DNA of 64,000 nucleotides from Roridomyces roridus (Eukaryota > Basidiomycota > Agaricomycetes > Agaricales > Mycenaceae). Below, one piece after another: positions 11,334 to 23,161 of this stretch (position 1 is its first letter; each line of letters opens with the position of its first letter). A program made the translations under genes and the position numbers. The stretch is from contig JARKIF010000009.1 of the NCBI GenBank assembly GCA_029378245.1, forward strand, positions 310,001-374,000, read 5' to 3'. Under the pieces are notes generated by a model. That model was not told the DNA's origin and searched no databases. It was given only the letters and a program-made list of their open reading frames with translations.

Positions 11334-11571
11334 TGTTGGTTTCAGCCTACGCACGTGTCGAGTGGCTGTGTCCGGATTGATAGTATGATGCGTGATCGTG
11401 TTTGCCTCTCACTTGTTACCACTACGGTGTACCAGTGAGAGGTGAGCATTGCCGTTCGTTTCACCTTACATAGAGACTCATTGCATGTAGATACTCAAGT
11501 GTACAGGTGAATATGACTTGTTACCACTACGGTGTACCAGTGAGAGATACTCAAGTGTACAGAATCTGTTA
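11334..11571 (+). repeat. copia 3' LTR
   Basis: 238 bp, differing from the 5' LTR at three positions. Preceded by the polypurine tract and followed by the GACAG target duplication. Confidence 0.92.
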
Positions 11572-12560
11572 GACAGTCACCCTCGACCTTAGTGGTGTCA
11601 CCGTTCCTCCGACAATCGCCCCGGAACTCCGGTCCAACTTTCCTCCGGTTCTTTTGACATCGAACCGGAACTCCGGTCCAAATCTTCTCCGGGCGATTTT
11701 ATCCCTGCTACATTCTTCTCTCGGATCCGACACCTAACACCTCCATATTCCTGCCGAAACCGTTCGTCGGCCGTCTCCGTCCCATATCCCACATATTCGT
11801 GTCTACATACCTCTGATCGCCCAAACTCACACTATTTCCCACTCGTTCGATTTCTGTGGCCAACGTCAAGCCTGATCGGATCTCGAATAGTATAAATTTA
11901 CATTGTCACACTGACTTCTGTCAGTAAAGGTAATGGAACCCGTCGGGGGCGGAGCATTTGAACTTTGCACCATGGTACACTTTCATAAAATCCAACATGG
12001 ACTTGCCAGATTATTCTTGTTGGTACTTACCGCCGCCTGCGGAGCATCCTGCCGGAGTTGATGATTGGTACATGGGAAAGGTTCAGCACCCGCCTCGAAG
12101 AGGCCCAATCCCAAGTCATGTGTGCGCAAGAGAGCGTTGTAACTTGTGGTGGAGCGTAAGAGGGATGTCACCGTGACGTCACGAACAAGCATCAAGCATC
12201 TGAACGTCACGTGTCATCGCGAAAGTTCTTCCAAGCAACTTCCAAGATTCATCTTGCGCCGACTCTTGCGACGAATTTTCGGCAACAGCTTCGCCCCAGT
12301 CTCAAAGTCTTGATTGGCCAGCGGACCCAATTCCCACGGTATCCAGTTCCAGAGATCATCTCTTGACAAGTTGAAGAAAAGCTGGGCCTACTTACCTCAG
12401 AGCTAGAATCGGAGTCAGCTGAGCGCTGATCTCTGCTCATGGCCCTGGGTTTCACGCAGGATCACGCGGAGCGCTGCGGTCGGCAACGTCTGATTTATGC
12501 CCGCCATGTGCTCGTGATCGGAGCCGCACAGGATTTGGCTCTCCACCCACGACCTCGTAC
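11572..12560. other. intergenic region between copia element and esterase gene
   Basis: The first part (to about 11950) continues the repeat interrupted by the copia insertion and holds a TATA-like AGTATAAATTT. At 12077-12119 lies a 43-bp fragment also found, inverted, at 30611-30653. A CRE-type palindrome TGACGTCA sits at 12174-12181, about 380 bp upstream of the esterase start, where it could act in regulation. Confidence 0.5.
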
Positions 12561-14750
12561 ATGCTCCCGCTGCTCTTGAGTGGCGCTCTCGCCATAGTAT
12601 CCTGCGTAGCCTCGACGCACATCGTCTCTTTACCATACGGCACCTTCCGAGGCGTTCCCCAGGGTAATCTAACTGAATTTCGCAGTGTACCCTTTGCGCA
12701 AGCGTGAGCATCTCGATTGGCTTCAAGTTTCTCCACGCTGAACACCCTTCTCAGAGGACGGTTTGAACTTCCGCGTGCACCGCGGCATCTCCACGGCATC
12801 CAGAACGCGACGGTTTACGGCGCCTCTTGCCCACAACAAACGTTCAGCGCGTTGCCCGTGGAGTTACCTGGTTCTGACAATGATCCTCAGCTCACGATTT
12901 CGGAAGATTGTGCGTCGCGAACATCCTTTTCCTTACTTCTAATATTGATACGTGTTCAGGCTTGACTCTCGACGTGTATCGGCCCATCACAGCGAATCAC
13001 AAGTCCAAGTTACCGGTCCTTGTGTGGATCTTTGGAGGTGGATTTGAAACAGGAAACACGCGCGACACGGATGTGAAGCCCGTCGTTGAGCGCGCCATCG
13101 TCACCGGCCAATCCGTCGTCTCGGTAGTCATGAATTATCGTTTTACCGGTGAGACTCCCGTTGATCTGCATTTTAGCTACTTGACGGCTTCAGCGTTCGG
13201 CTTTTTGGCAGGAAAAGAGGTGGCGCGTGCGGGTATCTCGAATCTGGGGTTACGCGACCGTGCGTGATTCATGCCTTGACATGCCGCTCAGTTCATGATT
13301 TTTTTTCAGAGATATTCGCTTTGAAGTGGGTCCAGGAGCACGTCGCTGCGTTCGGTGGTGATCCTTCCCGCGTGGTGTTGTACGTCCCTCTTTGGTTTTT
13401 ATACCCGAATCTAACGAGCCGTCAAGAGGTGGTGTAAGCGCTGGAGCGATCTCGGCGTCGCTGCTGATGCTCGATAACCTCGAGGGCTCGAATAAATTGT
13501 TTCACGGGGCTATACTGGAAGCCGGCTCGCCCGGATCCGAGCCTTCCGTCCTTGACGGCCAAGACCAGTATAATTTCCTCGTGTCGGCAAACAACTGCTC
13601 GCATGCCCACGACACCCTCGAGTGTCTACGCAACGTCCCGTTCGACGCGTTCATGACAACTGTGAATGAAACACCGGATTTGTTCTCAAACAAGAGTCTC
13701 AATACTGCGTGGCGGCCGAGAGTCGACGGAGATGTTATCTTGGCCAATCCGCTGCTCATGCTCCAGCGTGGGCTGTTTAGCAAGGTGGGACATTCAGTCG
13801 GAGACCATTCAGATTCTCATCTTGATAGATGCCCTTCTTGACTGGAGACTCGGATGACGAGGGAACGTATGTGGTTTTCAAATCTTCTGATCTCAAGTCT
13901 CAAAACGCTCAAGCATATTCACCCTGGCACTCTTGAACATCACGACCAACAGCGAATTTTTGAACTACGTTCACGCAAAGTATGTTATCGAATCAAGATT
14001 TGGTGCCCAACTCACTCCATCTAGTTACTTCCCCGCCGCAACAGAAGACCAAATAGCGAAAATGGGGCATCTATATCCCAATGATCCCAAAAAAGTTGAA
14101 TCGCCTCCCAATATTTTTGCAGAAACTAATCATTTGTTGTAGGGCTCTCCCTTTGGCACAGGCACCAATAACCAGTTAAGCCCTCAATTCAAACGCCTCG
14201 CTTCGTTCCAGGGTGATTTGATCTTCGTCGCCCCCCGGAGGTTCTTCCTTGAACACGCGTCTTCGAGGCAGAATACCTGGAGTTGGCGTACGCCTTTACT
14301 TTGCTTCCCCTTCCCAGTTGATACTCAAGTAATCGACGTCTAGTGAGCACTGCGTTCAAGAACTCTTCGGAACTGGGCTCGGTGCATACCAGCGACGACG
14401 CCATTTTGTTCCCTAAGACGCCTGATAGTGACTGGACCGCTGCCGATGCGCTGAGTGGGTCTTTCGTCCCCTTTTCATTCTCATTCCCGCTCAACGCATC
14501 GACAGTCAACTTCATTAATACCCTCAATCCTAACCGCCCCGCCGATGGATCGCACCATTCCGCCTTGGAAGTTCCATGGTCAAAGTGGCATAAGAAGGAG
14601 CCGGTGTCGCTGACGTTTAGTGATACCAAGGTGAGCGTTACGGCGGATGATTTCCGGGCTGAGTCGATGGGGTATTTGAATGAGGTGTTGCTTGAGGAGG
14701 CGGAAGGAGAAGGCGTGGTTTGTCTAGTAATCGTAGCTTCATCAGTTTAG
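12561..14750 (+). CDS. secreted type-B carboxylesterase/lipase
   Basis: Eleven exons (introns 12704-12754, 12910-12959, 13149-13193, 13260-13309, 13380-13426, 13785-13828, 13867-13913, 13980-14024, 14095-14142, 14288-14343) give a closed frame of 568 residues, normal for this alpha/beta-hydrolase family. An N-terminal signal peptide (MLPLLLSGALAIVSCVAS) predicts secretion. Seen motifs: SEDCLTLDVYRP, the oxyanion region GGGFETG, the nucleophile elbow GVSAG, the acidic triad member in GDSDDEGT, and the catalytic His in GSVHTSDDA. The GXSXG elbow carries Val instead of the more usual Glu. Hydrolysis of carboxylic esters or lipids outside the cell is the family role; the substrate cannot be read. 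The ATG is the first in frame and is followed directly by the signal peptide. Confidence 0.9.
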
Positions 14751-14967
14751 TTTTGCGCGACGCGACGCGCGTTTGACGGGTGGCGTGATCGCTACTGTCA
14801 GCCATCAAAATTCGGATCTCTTCTGTCACCGCTGTCTTCCTCCTGCTTGCTTCCTCCGACTCGAGAGCGCGCCAGACCGAGCTCTGCAACTCCCCACAGC
14901 CTGCTCCGAAATTGCTTCCTCATCTAATTTAACTCTTTCCCACACCGCTGCCACGTCGCCGTCCCCC

Positions 14968-15685
14968 ATGTCTCTCGAAATCCGGGCATTCATCTACGGA
15001 GGCGACGACACTCGATGCCAAGTCGTTCTGCGCAAGGACATTCCAGAGCAAGCGCAGAACAACTTTGCGATGCTCGACGGGTGGGCGCAGAAGAGCGTCA
15101 TCGCTATTGGGGTCGACCTGAAGCACACGCAGAGATGGACGTGCGAGGAATGTGGCAAGCCTGCACGGGAGACGTGGTTTGACCCTCGACCGTCGTTGCG
15201 TGTGTCTTCGCCCGTCGTCGTACTGCCCATCCATCATCTGTGCGAAGCCGGTGGCGGGGCGTGCCATGCCGCCGTGGAGACCCGTGTGCGTGGGACACCA
15301 CCTGCCCCCTCCGTGCGCCCCTCGATGCCTGATGGATCGCCTATTCCGTTGGCTGGGAGCTGTGCCAAGTGCCAGCGCGATGAGACGGCTGAGGAGGGCT
15401 TCAAGATGAGTCGGTGTAGCAAGTGTAAATTGACGAGATATTGCAGGTATTTCTTTTCTTGGGTCTCGGAGAGTGTCGACTCATCTGGTGACAGTGCGGG
15501 ATGTCAGAAAGAGGATTGGACTCGGCACAGCAGGGTGCGTCTCTCACCCCCCGTTTTGGTCTCTATTTCAAACAGCTTGCATGCAGACGTGTAAAACGAT
15601 TCAAGGCGTACAGTGGTTCAACTGGGACGAGCCTGAACCCGAGTCTGAGGATGAAACACTGAAGATGCCGGGCGCATTTGTATGA
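14968..15685 (+). CDS. MYND-type zinc finger protein
   Basis: Three exons (introns 15447-15494 and 15535-15586) encode 205 residues. A C-terminal MYND finger (CAKCQ...CSKCKLTRYC...CQKEDWTRH...C) binds two zinc ions and usually mediates protein interaction. The second half of the finger is only completed after both introns are removed (YCSAGCQKEDW; HSRTCK), which confirms the splicing. The N-terminal 120 residues hold further Cys and His (CEECG, HHLCEAGGGAC) but no domain I recognise. The tail is short and acidic (DEPEPESEDE). Confidence 0.85.
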
Positions 15686-16136
15686 TATGTGTTGCCAGTG
15701 AAACCTTTTTACCACCAAGTCCTCGTCAGATGAGCCAGGAACGTTGACGCCCTGAATCATGCTGCACCCATGGCCACCATCTTCCTGAGATTGGAAGCCG
15801 TGGAATCACCTTCTGTTCCTTCTTCAGATCTGGAAAGACTCGCACCGTGCTCATCGACCGCGGGACTTAGCTGTGCGTGGATCTGCTAGTACCCAGAAGA
15901 CGCGAATTGGCACCCACGGCCCTGGTCGGGTGCTGTCCTTCGTCAAGATATCAACAAGATATCTGATGTCAGGTTTCGCTGTTCTTCCTGACTCCTACGA
16001 AATTTGAAGAACAAGCGCATCCATTTATGGCCTCATCGATCATCTCCCGCCCCATGATAATCTGGTGGACATTTATGTCTTATAAGATATCCTTTATCGT
16101 CCGATGAAACATACACTCCCTTCTTTCCTCACCACA
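15686..16136. other. intergenic, promoter of the following membrane gene
   Basis: No gene. The last 60 bp before the ATG at 16137 are pyrimidine-rich (cactcccttctttcctcacc), as in many fungal promoters. Confidence 0.4.
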
Positions 16137-17353
16137 ATGATCCCCATGGACGACTACGTAGGCACCTGGCAGGACCTTCTTTACAGCGCTAGTCAAGCGG
16201 GCATGGAACTCCTCTTCTACGGTTAGCTTCCACGTTCTTCGCTCGGTATCCAATTTGAATTCCTGGAGCAGGATTCTACCTCCACGTCTTCATCTCGGCG
16301 ATACACAACCTACTCTACCGTTGCAGCGCAGCGGGGAAAAGCATACTCATCTTGGCGAGCTGTGCGATGTTTTTGGTTGGAACTGTGCAGCTCGCGTTGC
16401 AACTTGTCTCGGTTGGGGTGTATATTCGGATTCTTCAGCAGCAGATGGGTGCTGGGGCGGATGGATATAATACCCTTATAGTGCTCAGCCATATCATCCT
16501 GGCTTTCAACACGTTGGTACCTATCTTCTGTTCTCTGTGCGCCGGCTGATTCATCTCACAGGCTGGTGGCAGATAGTCTATTTGTGAGTTCCCTTCACTT
16601 GAGAGATGGGATCTGCTTAGAGTGCAGACATACCGATGTTACATTCTCTGGGGCCGCCGCAAGGCAGTCATCCTCCTTCCCGTACTGCTCATGTTGTCCA
16701 CCCTTGGTACGTCTATCCCAAGTCGAACAAAATAGTCCTTGGTCAATTTTCTTTTTCAGCTCTCGGAGTAGCGATTCAATTCCTCCCCGCCCTCTACACG
16801 ATTAGAATCACGCAGATTGAATTCGTCGTCGTCGCGGTGACGAATGTCCTTCTCACTGTCCTCGCGGGTGTGTATTCCATTACGCCTTATAGTGTCATTT
16901 GATCAAGGCGTCCATGCAGCAAGTCGAATATGGTGGATCCGCCGGAAGGGCGGGCCTGAAAGCATCCTGCGTCAGCGGTGTAACAGTGCTTTTGCATTCA
17001 TGTATGTCGGCACCCTCCCTCTCTCCCACTTTGCTCAATCCTCATCCTTAATTGGAAGCCTGGAATCCGGCGTGCTCTACTGCATCTGGAGCATTTTGCT
17101 GGTGTGCACGATATCCATCAAACCGGAGGCGGATTCGATCGTTTTTGCTGTTGTATTGGGGAGCGCAAAGCAGGGCGTGGTTCGTGTTGCATATTCTTTT
17201 GTGTTGGGGTTTTGTTGACTTGCGAGGCTGCAGAATATGGTCCCGACGCTTTCTCTTGTGCTAGGGAAGGATGCTGGAGCCCCGGAGCCCAACTTGACGG
17301 AGAACCCGGGAAAGGTCGGAAATCGCGCTGGTGTAGACTCGATTGGGGTGTGA
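16137..17353 (+). CDS. seven-helix membrane protein, family A (singleton A1)
   Basis: Eight exons (introns 16222-16271, 16513-16561, 16584-16627, 16707-16759, 16868-16907, 17002-17058, 17177-17233) give 288 residues. The protein is almost entirely hydrophobic helices: FYLHVFISAIHNLL, ILASCAMFLVGTVQLALQL, VLSHIILAFNTLVADSLF followed by TYRCYILWGRRK, then ILLPVLLMLSTLALGV, VVVAVTNVLLTVLAGV and SGVLYCIWSILLVCTI. A short polar tail follows. The pattern of short loops and a helix 4 ending in YRCYxxWGRRK is shared with the tandem genes at 28469-40433, including intron phase and position. The family is common in Agaricomycetes; I know no established function. A tRNA gene starts 48 bp after the stop. 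Confidence 0.85.
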
Positions 17354-17401
17354 ATGAACGCTCTTTCCCTTGTGATGGCCGCTTGGGAAATCGCGATTGT
17401 C

Positions 17402-17497
17402 ACACGCATGGTGAAACGGTATCATGCTTGCCTTCCATGTGGTAGCAAGAAGTTCATCCATTAGCAAGCGGCAGGGGTTCGACTCCCCTTGCGTGTA
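17402..17497 (+). tRNA. tRNA-Gly (anticodon UCC) with a 25-nt intron
   Basis: The 7-bp acceptor stem ACACGCA/TGCGTGT pairs perfectly. D arm GTG...CAT encloses AAACGGTAT. Anticodon stem CTTGC/GCAAG has loop C-T-TCC-A then the intron 17438-17462 and a final A. T arm AGGGG-TTCGACT-CCCCT is perfect and contains the B box GGTTCGACTCC. The mature length is 71 nt. The intron lies one base after the anticodon, the canonical position. Transcription by RNA polymerase III is expected. Confidence 0.88.
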
Positions 17498-17977
17498 TCT
17501 TCTTCCACGATTTTTTGACTCGCAGACTTCCTTTCCCTACGCCATTTGTGCCCACGTCCCAAGTTGGTTTCCCCACTCCGGGAATCCAGCCTTCTCCTTG
17601 TTCCTCGAGTTTCATCTTTCATTCCGCGTCTCGGCGCTGTATGTAATGCATCTACATCTGCATTCAGAATGTCCTCGACAAAACCTAGGCACACATAATC
17701 TGCCACAATGATTCAATTGTAGACGAGATCCACCGCCTTCTTTCTCGGGTTTTCTTGACGAAGTTCAATGGGGTTCAACGTCCAACCGTCCAACCGGTTT
17801 TGCAACCGTTTCGACGTCGCTCCGGAGACTTTTCTGTTTCTATAGAGCGGCTCACCGACATGGCCATCCTACTAGGCTACCGATTCAATCACGGAAAGTT
17901 GTGTGAAAATTGCAGAGTGCGCTGTAACCCGTATGCCGACGTTGGCTGCCAGGACTGTCAATCATTTTTTGATCTTG

Positions 17978-19036
17978 CCTGTTGCCTTTCTCCGCCGCCG
18001 TGGCATTGGTTTCGAGCCTCGCCACTCGGTGTCCCCAGTTGACACACTTATCATTCCCCAATCATGCTGCTCCAACTGCTGTCTCTGCGTTGTCAGAGTG
18101 CGTACGTGGATTGAACCACATTCAGTCACTTTTTACGGACGTGCTTGATGGTCCTGCCCTTGACCATCTCTCTCGACTCTCGAGCCTGCGGGAGTTGGGT
18201 CTGGACGGGATGATCCCTGCCGACTTCCCTACTCCAGGAAGCCAGCCATTCTTCCCATCGCTTGTGGAGTTCAAAGTCACCGATCCTGATATCAATTCCG
18301 CGTCTCACTTCCTCGAAAGGGGTAGCAACATTCCACTGGTCATATTTACTTTGGAATTGCCTCTGACCGACGGCGGCCCTATGTATTCGTCGGCGGACGA
18401 CATACATCGCCTGCTTACTGCCACGAAGAGTGGGATTGCTCATGGCTCCCTGACTCGGTTCACATTCAGCGATGGGTATGGCTTATTCGACCCTTCCGAC
18501 GCCCCCATCTATACCGTCCACGCTTCTTCACTCCGCTCCCTTTTCTCTTTCAACAATCTCACCGACGTGGACATTACAACAGCCGTTGGTTTTGGCCTGG
18601 ATGACGCCACGGTCGTCGACATGGCTCGCTCTTGGCCGCATATCAAAGAGTTGATGGTGCAAACGTACTTCGGTGTCTCCCAGCCTCGAACCACACTCCG
18701 CTGCCTGGAGGCCTTCGCTCAATATTGCCCCCGTCTTGTCAAGTTGTCGATCGCGTTCGACGCCACTGTGATTCCGAAATCACAAGGCGACTTCTGCCTC
18801 AAAGAGTTGAGGTCGATGCGTCGCCGATTTCAGAAGCAGACCCCGTTGCCCAATTTATCGGGCGTATCTTGCCTCGGCTGAGGCACCTTGGGACGCTGGT
18901 TGATGTACTCAATGGGGATGAAGAATGGGAAGCCAGTGTGGTGCCAGAAGTGTTTGGGTACGACATTATCTGGAAGGAGGTCGCATCCATTCCGGGACGC
19001 TCCAGCTCCAGATCTATTGGGATCGCAATTCAGTAG
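17978..19036 (+). pseudogene. F-box/LRR-like protein, family C copy 1, 5'-deleted and frameshifted
   Basis: From 17978 the sequence matches the middle and end of the intact gene at 19534 (SSLATRCPQLTHL, ALSECVRGLNHIQSL, ALDHLSRLSSLREL, MARSWPHIKEL, QFIGRILPRLRHL). The bases just upstream (17936-17977) instead match the 5' flank of that gene. A deletion has therefore removed the F-box half, fusing promoter and mid-gene. A 10-bp deletion near 18809 also shifts the frame before the last 75 codons. A shorter product starting at an internal Met cannot be excluded. Confidence 0.75.
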
Positions 19037-19533
19037 TGGGTACTCTCAACTCCTTTGCCAGGCTATGAAGAGCGGCAGCGTGGATGTTGTACTTATTACT
19101 TAGATCTGCTGTGTACTTGGTCGATGAAGTGTATATACTCATAATGCTTCGGCGTCTGTTTCTCTGTTACTGAGAGTGGGCATCAGTAGGCGGCTGTGGA
19201 GGATGTGGCGTGAACGTGCAATTCCTAAAGACGATAACGGGCGCTTCACGCGTCCATTCATTTTGGTTTCATTTCGAATGAAGTTTAAACACTGTCTTCA
19301 ACGAAAAGGGCTCAAAAACGCGCCCGAAACACGCCCCGTGTGAAACAGGCTCCGTTCCAACAGAGGTCAAGCATTGTCCTTCCGACCTCGAGACGATGCT
19401 ACAGATTCTTTTGCCGTGTGTTGAGAGATTTTGGTGCCTGATCAATGATCACGTGGACTGTATCTCTGGGCCGAAATTAAGCCGACGTCGGTGTCAATCA
19501 TTTTTCTGATCTTGTCTCTTGTCCTTCTCCTCC

Positions 19534-21161
19534 ATGCATCGCTGCTTGCAAGTTCCTGAACTTGTGGGACTCATCGAGTCTCACCTAATACCATGTTACA
19601 GCTCATCTACATCACAGTCATGGACCTCTCCATCCTCAGTGCGCCGTCCAGACCACCGTGACCTCGCTGTGCTGGCAAGGACTTGTCGCATCTTCTCAAG
19701 CCACGCACTCAGACTACTTTGGCATTCGGTGCCTTTGATAAATCTCCTTCGGCTCCTCCCCCGGGATACCTTTCACTTCACCATGACTGAGACAAAATAT
19801 ATCATGGTGCGTGCGCCCATAACCCACCCGGCGGCTGTCAATGGCTGACATCGTCAAAGACGCCGCGTCGCCCAATATTGCAGGACTCTGACTTTGAGCG
19901 TTTGCGCTCTTTCGCCGTATACGTCCGGTCTCTGTTTTGTCATCCTGATCAAGCTGATACCTCGGCCATGTTCGAGAGTCTTCGCCTTTGGCTCAGTGGG
20001 TCGATGTTCCCGACGCTTCACGCCGTGTATTGGTCGCATCAAGAAGATGATTTTCCTTTCATCGAACGATTCCTCGTGCCCAGTCTCACCTCAATCCATA
20101 TGCCTTGCAACTTCCCCGCCGCTTCTGCATTGATTTCGAGCCTTGCCACTCGTTGTCCCCTGTTGACACACATATACTCCTCGAATCATGCGGTTTCGGC
20201 TGCTGTCTCTGCCTTGTCGGAGTGCGTACGCGCATTGGACCATATCCAATCGCTCTCCACAGACGCGCTTGACCGTCCTGCTCTTGATCATCTCTCAGGA
20301 CTCCCCAGCCTCCGGGAGTTGAGTTTGAAATGTTTCCCTGCCGACTTCCCTTCCCCAGGAAGCCAGCCGTTCTTCCCATCGCTTGTGGAGTTCCAAGTCA
20401 GCAATCTTGATTCCGCGGCTCGCTTCCTGGAACGTGGCAGTGACATTCCACTGGCCAGATTATGGGCCCTGGGGGCCGAACTTGAGCCTACTAATTACTC
20501 CACTCCGGACGAGATGCATTGCCTTCTTTCTGCGATTGAAAGCACGGTTTCTCATTCCTCCTTGGCGGATTTGATGCTTGCCGTGGGGTATAGTCCATTC
20601 GACCGTTCCGAGGCCTCCACATATACTATCCGTGCTTCATCGCTCCGCCTACTTTTGTGTTTCAACAATCTCACCGATATTGCCATCCATACAGCCGTTG
20701 GGTTCGACTTGGACGACACCACAATTCTCGAGATGGCCCGCTCCTGGCCGCATCTCGAGGTTTTCAGGCTGGACACGTACTTCGGTACCTCTCAGCCTCG
20801 CACCACACTCAGCTGTCTGGAGGCCTTCGCCAAATATTGCCCCCATCTCTCCATGCTGTCGATGGCCTTCGACGCCACTGTTGTTCCGGAATCACACGGC
20901 GACTTTTTCCTGAAACATTTGACGACGCTCGAGGTTGATGTGTCGCCGATTTCGACAGCGGAGTCCGTTGCGCAATTTATCGCGCGGGTCTGTCCACGAT
21001 TGACGCTCGTTGTCACGCTGGTTCACGGGCAGGACGAGTATTGGGAAGCCAATGTGGTGCCAGAAGCGTTTGGGTACGACACCATCTGGACGGAGGTTGG
21101 ATCGATTTTGCAAGGCTCTCGTGAAGAGGAGCATCACGCCGCCGCCGCCGCCGCCGCGTAA
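19534..21161 (+). CDS. F-box/LRR-like protein, family C copy 2 (intact)
   Basis: Two exons (intron 19807-19883) encode 516 residues. The N-terminus MHRCLQVPELVGLIESHL followed by LAVLARTCRIFSSHALRLLW is the F-box-like head common in large Agaricomycete families. The rest consists of irregular leucine-rich repeats (LTHIYSSNH, ALDHIQSLSTDALD, SLRELSLKCFP, YCPHLSMLSMAF). Such proteins usually connect substrates to SCF ubiquitin ligases, but neither target nor partner is known here. The C-terminus ends in a short alanine run encoded by a GCC microsatellite (about 21139-21159). Copies 1 and 3 flank it in direct orientation. Confidence 0.8.
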
Positions 21162-21566
21162 GGGAATATTCCCTCCAGCAGGGAGGTTGTGATCATACTT
21201 AGCTGTGTGTGCAGTCGATGAATTCCGATACTCATGTTGCTTCAATCACAAAAGCGGGCCCTCTCCTTGAGTAAGGACTGAGGACAGCACAATCTCGGTA
21301 ACGAGGCCTCATTTCAACTTGAGTAATGTAAGTGTCCTCCAGCCCCATCGTGCAGAGCGAAAGTCCGAGGAACTTTCGAAGGTGCCGGAACGAGGATTCT
21401 AAGATCCTTCTCCACCCACTCGTTTTACCTGCAGCCGTTAATTTGATATTGGTGTGAATTCGCTCCTTGCCTCGCCGCCGCCACCTGCCCTTCTTAAGAG
21501 GCATGCCGCATCACGTGCATACACCAAACCTTGCTTAACGCCTTCCACCATCCACTGCGCACCTCC

Positions 21567-23161
21567 ATGCACCGTTGCTTCCAGCTCCCCGGTGGCGAGA
21601 TTGTGGAACGTATATGCTTTCATCTGGATCGCCAGGTACGCCCCCGCTGGAGAGGGGTGGCTGAAGTCGATTATCCGAGGCAGGGAGATCTCACCGCCCT
21701 CGCAAGAGCGTCGAAGGTTTTCTCCAGCCATGCACTCCGCGTCATTTGGGAGTCTGTGTCCCTGGTGAATCTCCTTCGCTGCCTTCCTTCGGATGCGTAC
21801 AGTACCGAAATGGGACACGGAATTTGGATCATGGTACTCGGGGGAGTGGGCAGTCTGGTGCGTGGCCAGTATTTACTTAGTCCATACACTCGCTGACAGC
21901 CCATATAGGAGCTGCTTGGCACCTTGCAAGACGGCGATTTTGACCGCATCCGCCTCTATGCCCCCTACATTCAGCATCTCTTCTGCGACATGAAGATCCC
22001 ATTCACTGTGCTTCTGCCAGCAAGTCATTGGCTCCCCAAGAGCATGTTTCGAAGCTTCGGGGTCTTCATTGGATGAACGATCGTCAGGAAGCAGACCGTG
22101 ATGGTGTCTACTTCCTCGACCACTTCCTTACTCCCCAGATCACCTCCATTCGCATACCGGCTTATCGCGGCCACGGAGGTGCCACTACCTTTATGCTGCT
22201 GGTCAAGCTTCCCATTTGCTGCCCTCAGTTGCAAGACTTGACCTGTGTCACCCGATACCCGAGCAGTGACGCGGCGGCTACCTCCGTCGTCTCAAGCTGC
22301 GTGGCCCGCTTGAATAGCCTCAGGACGTTGAATATGGATCTACTCGACCAGGCGGCGCTCGCACATCTTTCTCGCCTTTCCAGTCTTCAGCATCTACGGC
22401 TGAAGGCATTCCCCTCTGATTTCCCTGCTGCCGAAGATGGAGCATACTTTCAATTCCTTCAAACGCTGCATTTCCACTCCGATATTCATTCGGTGTCCCA
22501 ATTCCTCGAAAGAGGCCGCCGAATTCCGCTCGTGGAGTTCAAGTGCGAGTCTTCCACGTCGGCCATGGCAGACGAGGTAGACCGCCTATTTTCCGCCGTC
22601 TCCGGCGCAATCTCCCATCCCACACTGGAGCAATTCTCCTTGGACAACGGCTACATCAGCGATGAGCTGACCGATCTCATCCGATCGTCGTCCATCCGCA
22701 GCCTGTTTTGTTTCGTCAATTTGACGTTCTTATCTATCTTGTCCACCACGGGTATCGACTGGGATGACGCGACCGTCACCGACATGGCACGCTCGTGGCC
22801 GCGCATCAAGAGTCTCGAGCTCTTGGCATTTCGTGGTACTGCTGCGCCACGCGCGACGCTCCGGTCTCTCGAGGCATTCGCTCAATACTGCCCGGATTTG
22901 ACCGCCCTCGGCATCGCGTTCGACGCAATCAGCGTGCCAACGTTGTCGGCTTCCAATTTCTCGCTCCCGGCCCTCACGTGGCTCGACGTCGAGGCGTCCC
23001 CGGTTTCGGAGCCACATGCCGTCGCCATGTTTCTAGAGGCAATTCTTCCGAGACTGGAGACTCTTCAGACGCTTGTTGATGGTGCGGGAAGTGAGGAGAC
23101 GCTGCAGCTGGAATATGATGAGGTTTGGAAGGAGGTGGATGCTATTCGGAAAGGGAGTTGA
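21567..23161 (+). pseudogene. F-box/LRR-like protein, family C copy 3, single frameshift
   Basis: Same architecture as copy 2: MHRCFQLPGGEIVERICFHL, LTALARASKVFSSHALRVIW, an intron at the same site (21834-21908), then LRR region to 23161. At 22034-22037 a run of four C leaves the frame one base short. Aligning to copy 2 without gaps (WLSGSMFPTLHAVYW versus WLP-EHVSKLRGLHW) shows the break lies exactly there, not at an intron. Everything downstream is open for about 375 codons, so this is either a very young pseudogene or one missing base in the assembly. Confidence 0.75.

Larger units (their letters stand above)
6224..11571 (+). mobile_element. complete Ty1/copia LTR retrotransposon
   Basis: 5348-bp element with two 238-bp LTRs (6224-6461 and 11334-11571), a gag-pol region, and a 5-bp target duplication GACAG (6219-6223 and 11572-11576). 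A purine-rich tract (GAGGGGGTG) lies directly before the 3' LTR. I count three substitutions between the LTRs, so the insertion is recent. Domain order PR-INT-RT-RNase H places it in the copia superfamily. Confidence 0.95.

Noticed and set aside
22010..22062. A 35-nt GC-AG intron explaining the frame change in F-box copy 3
   Set aside because: A gapless alignment to copy 2 runs straight through the proposed intron, so a one-base deletion is the simpler explanation.
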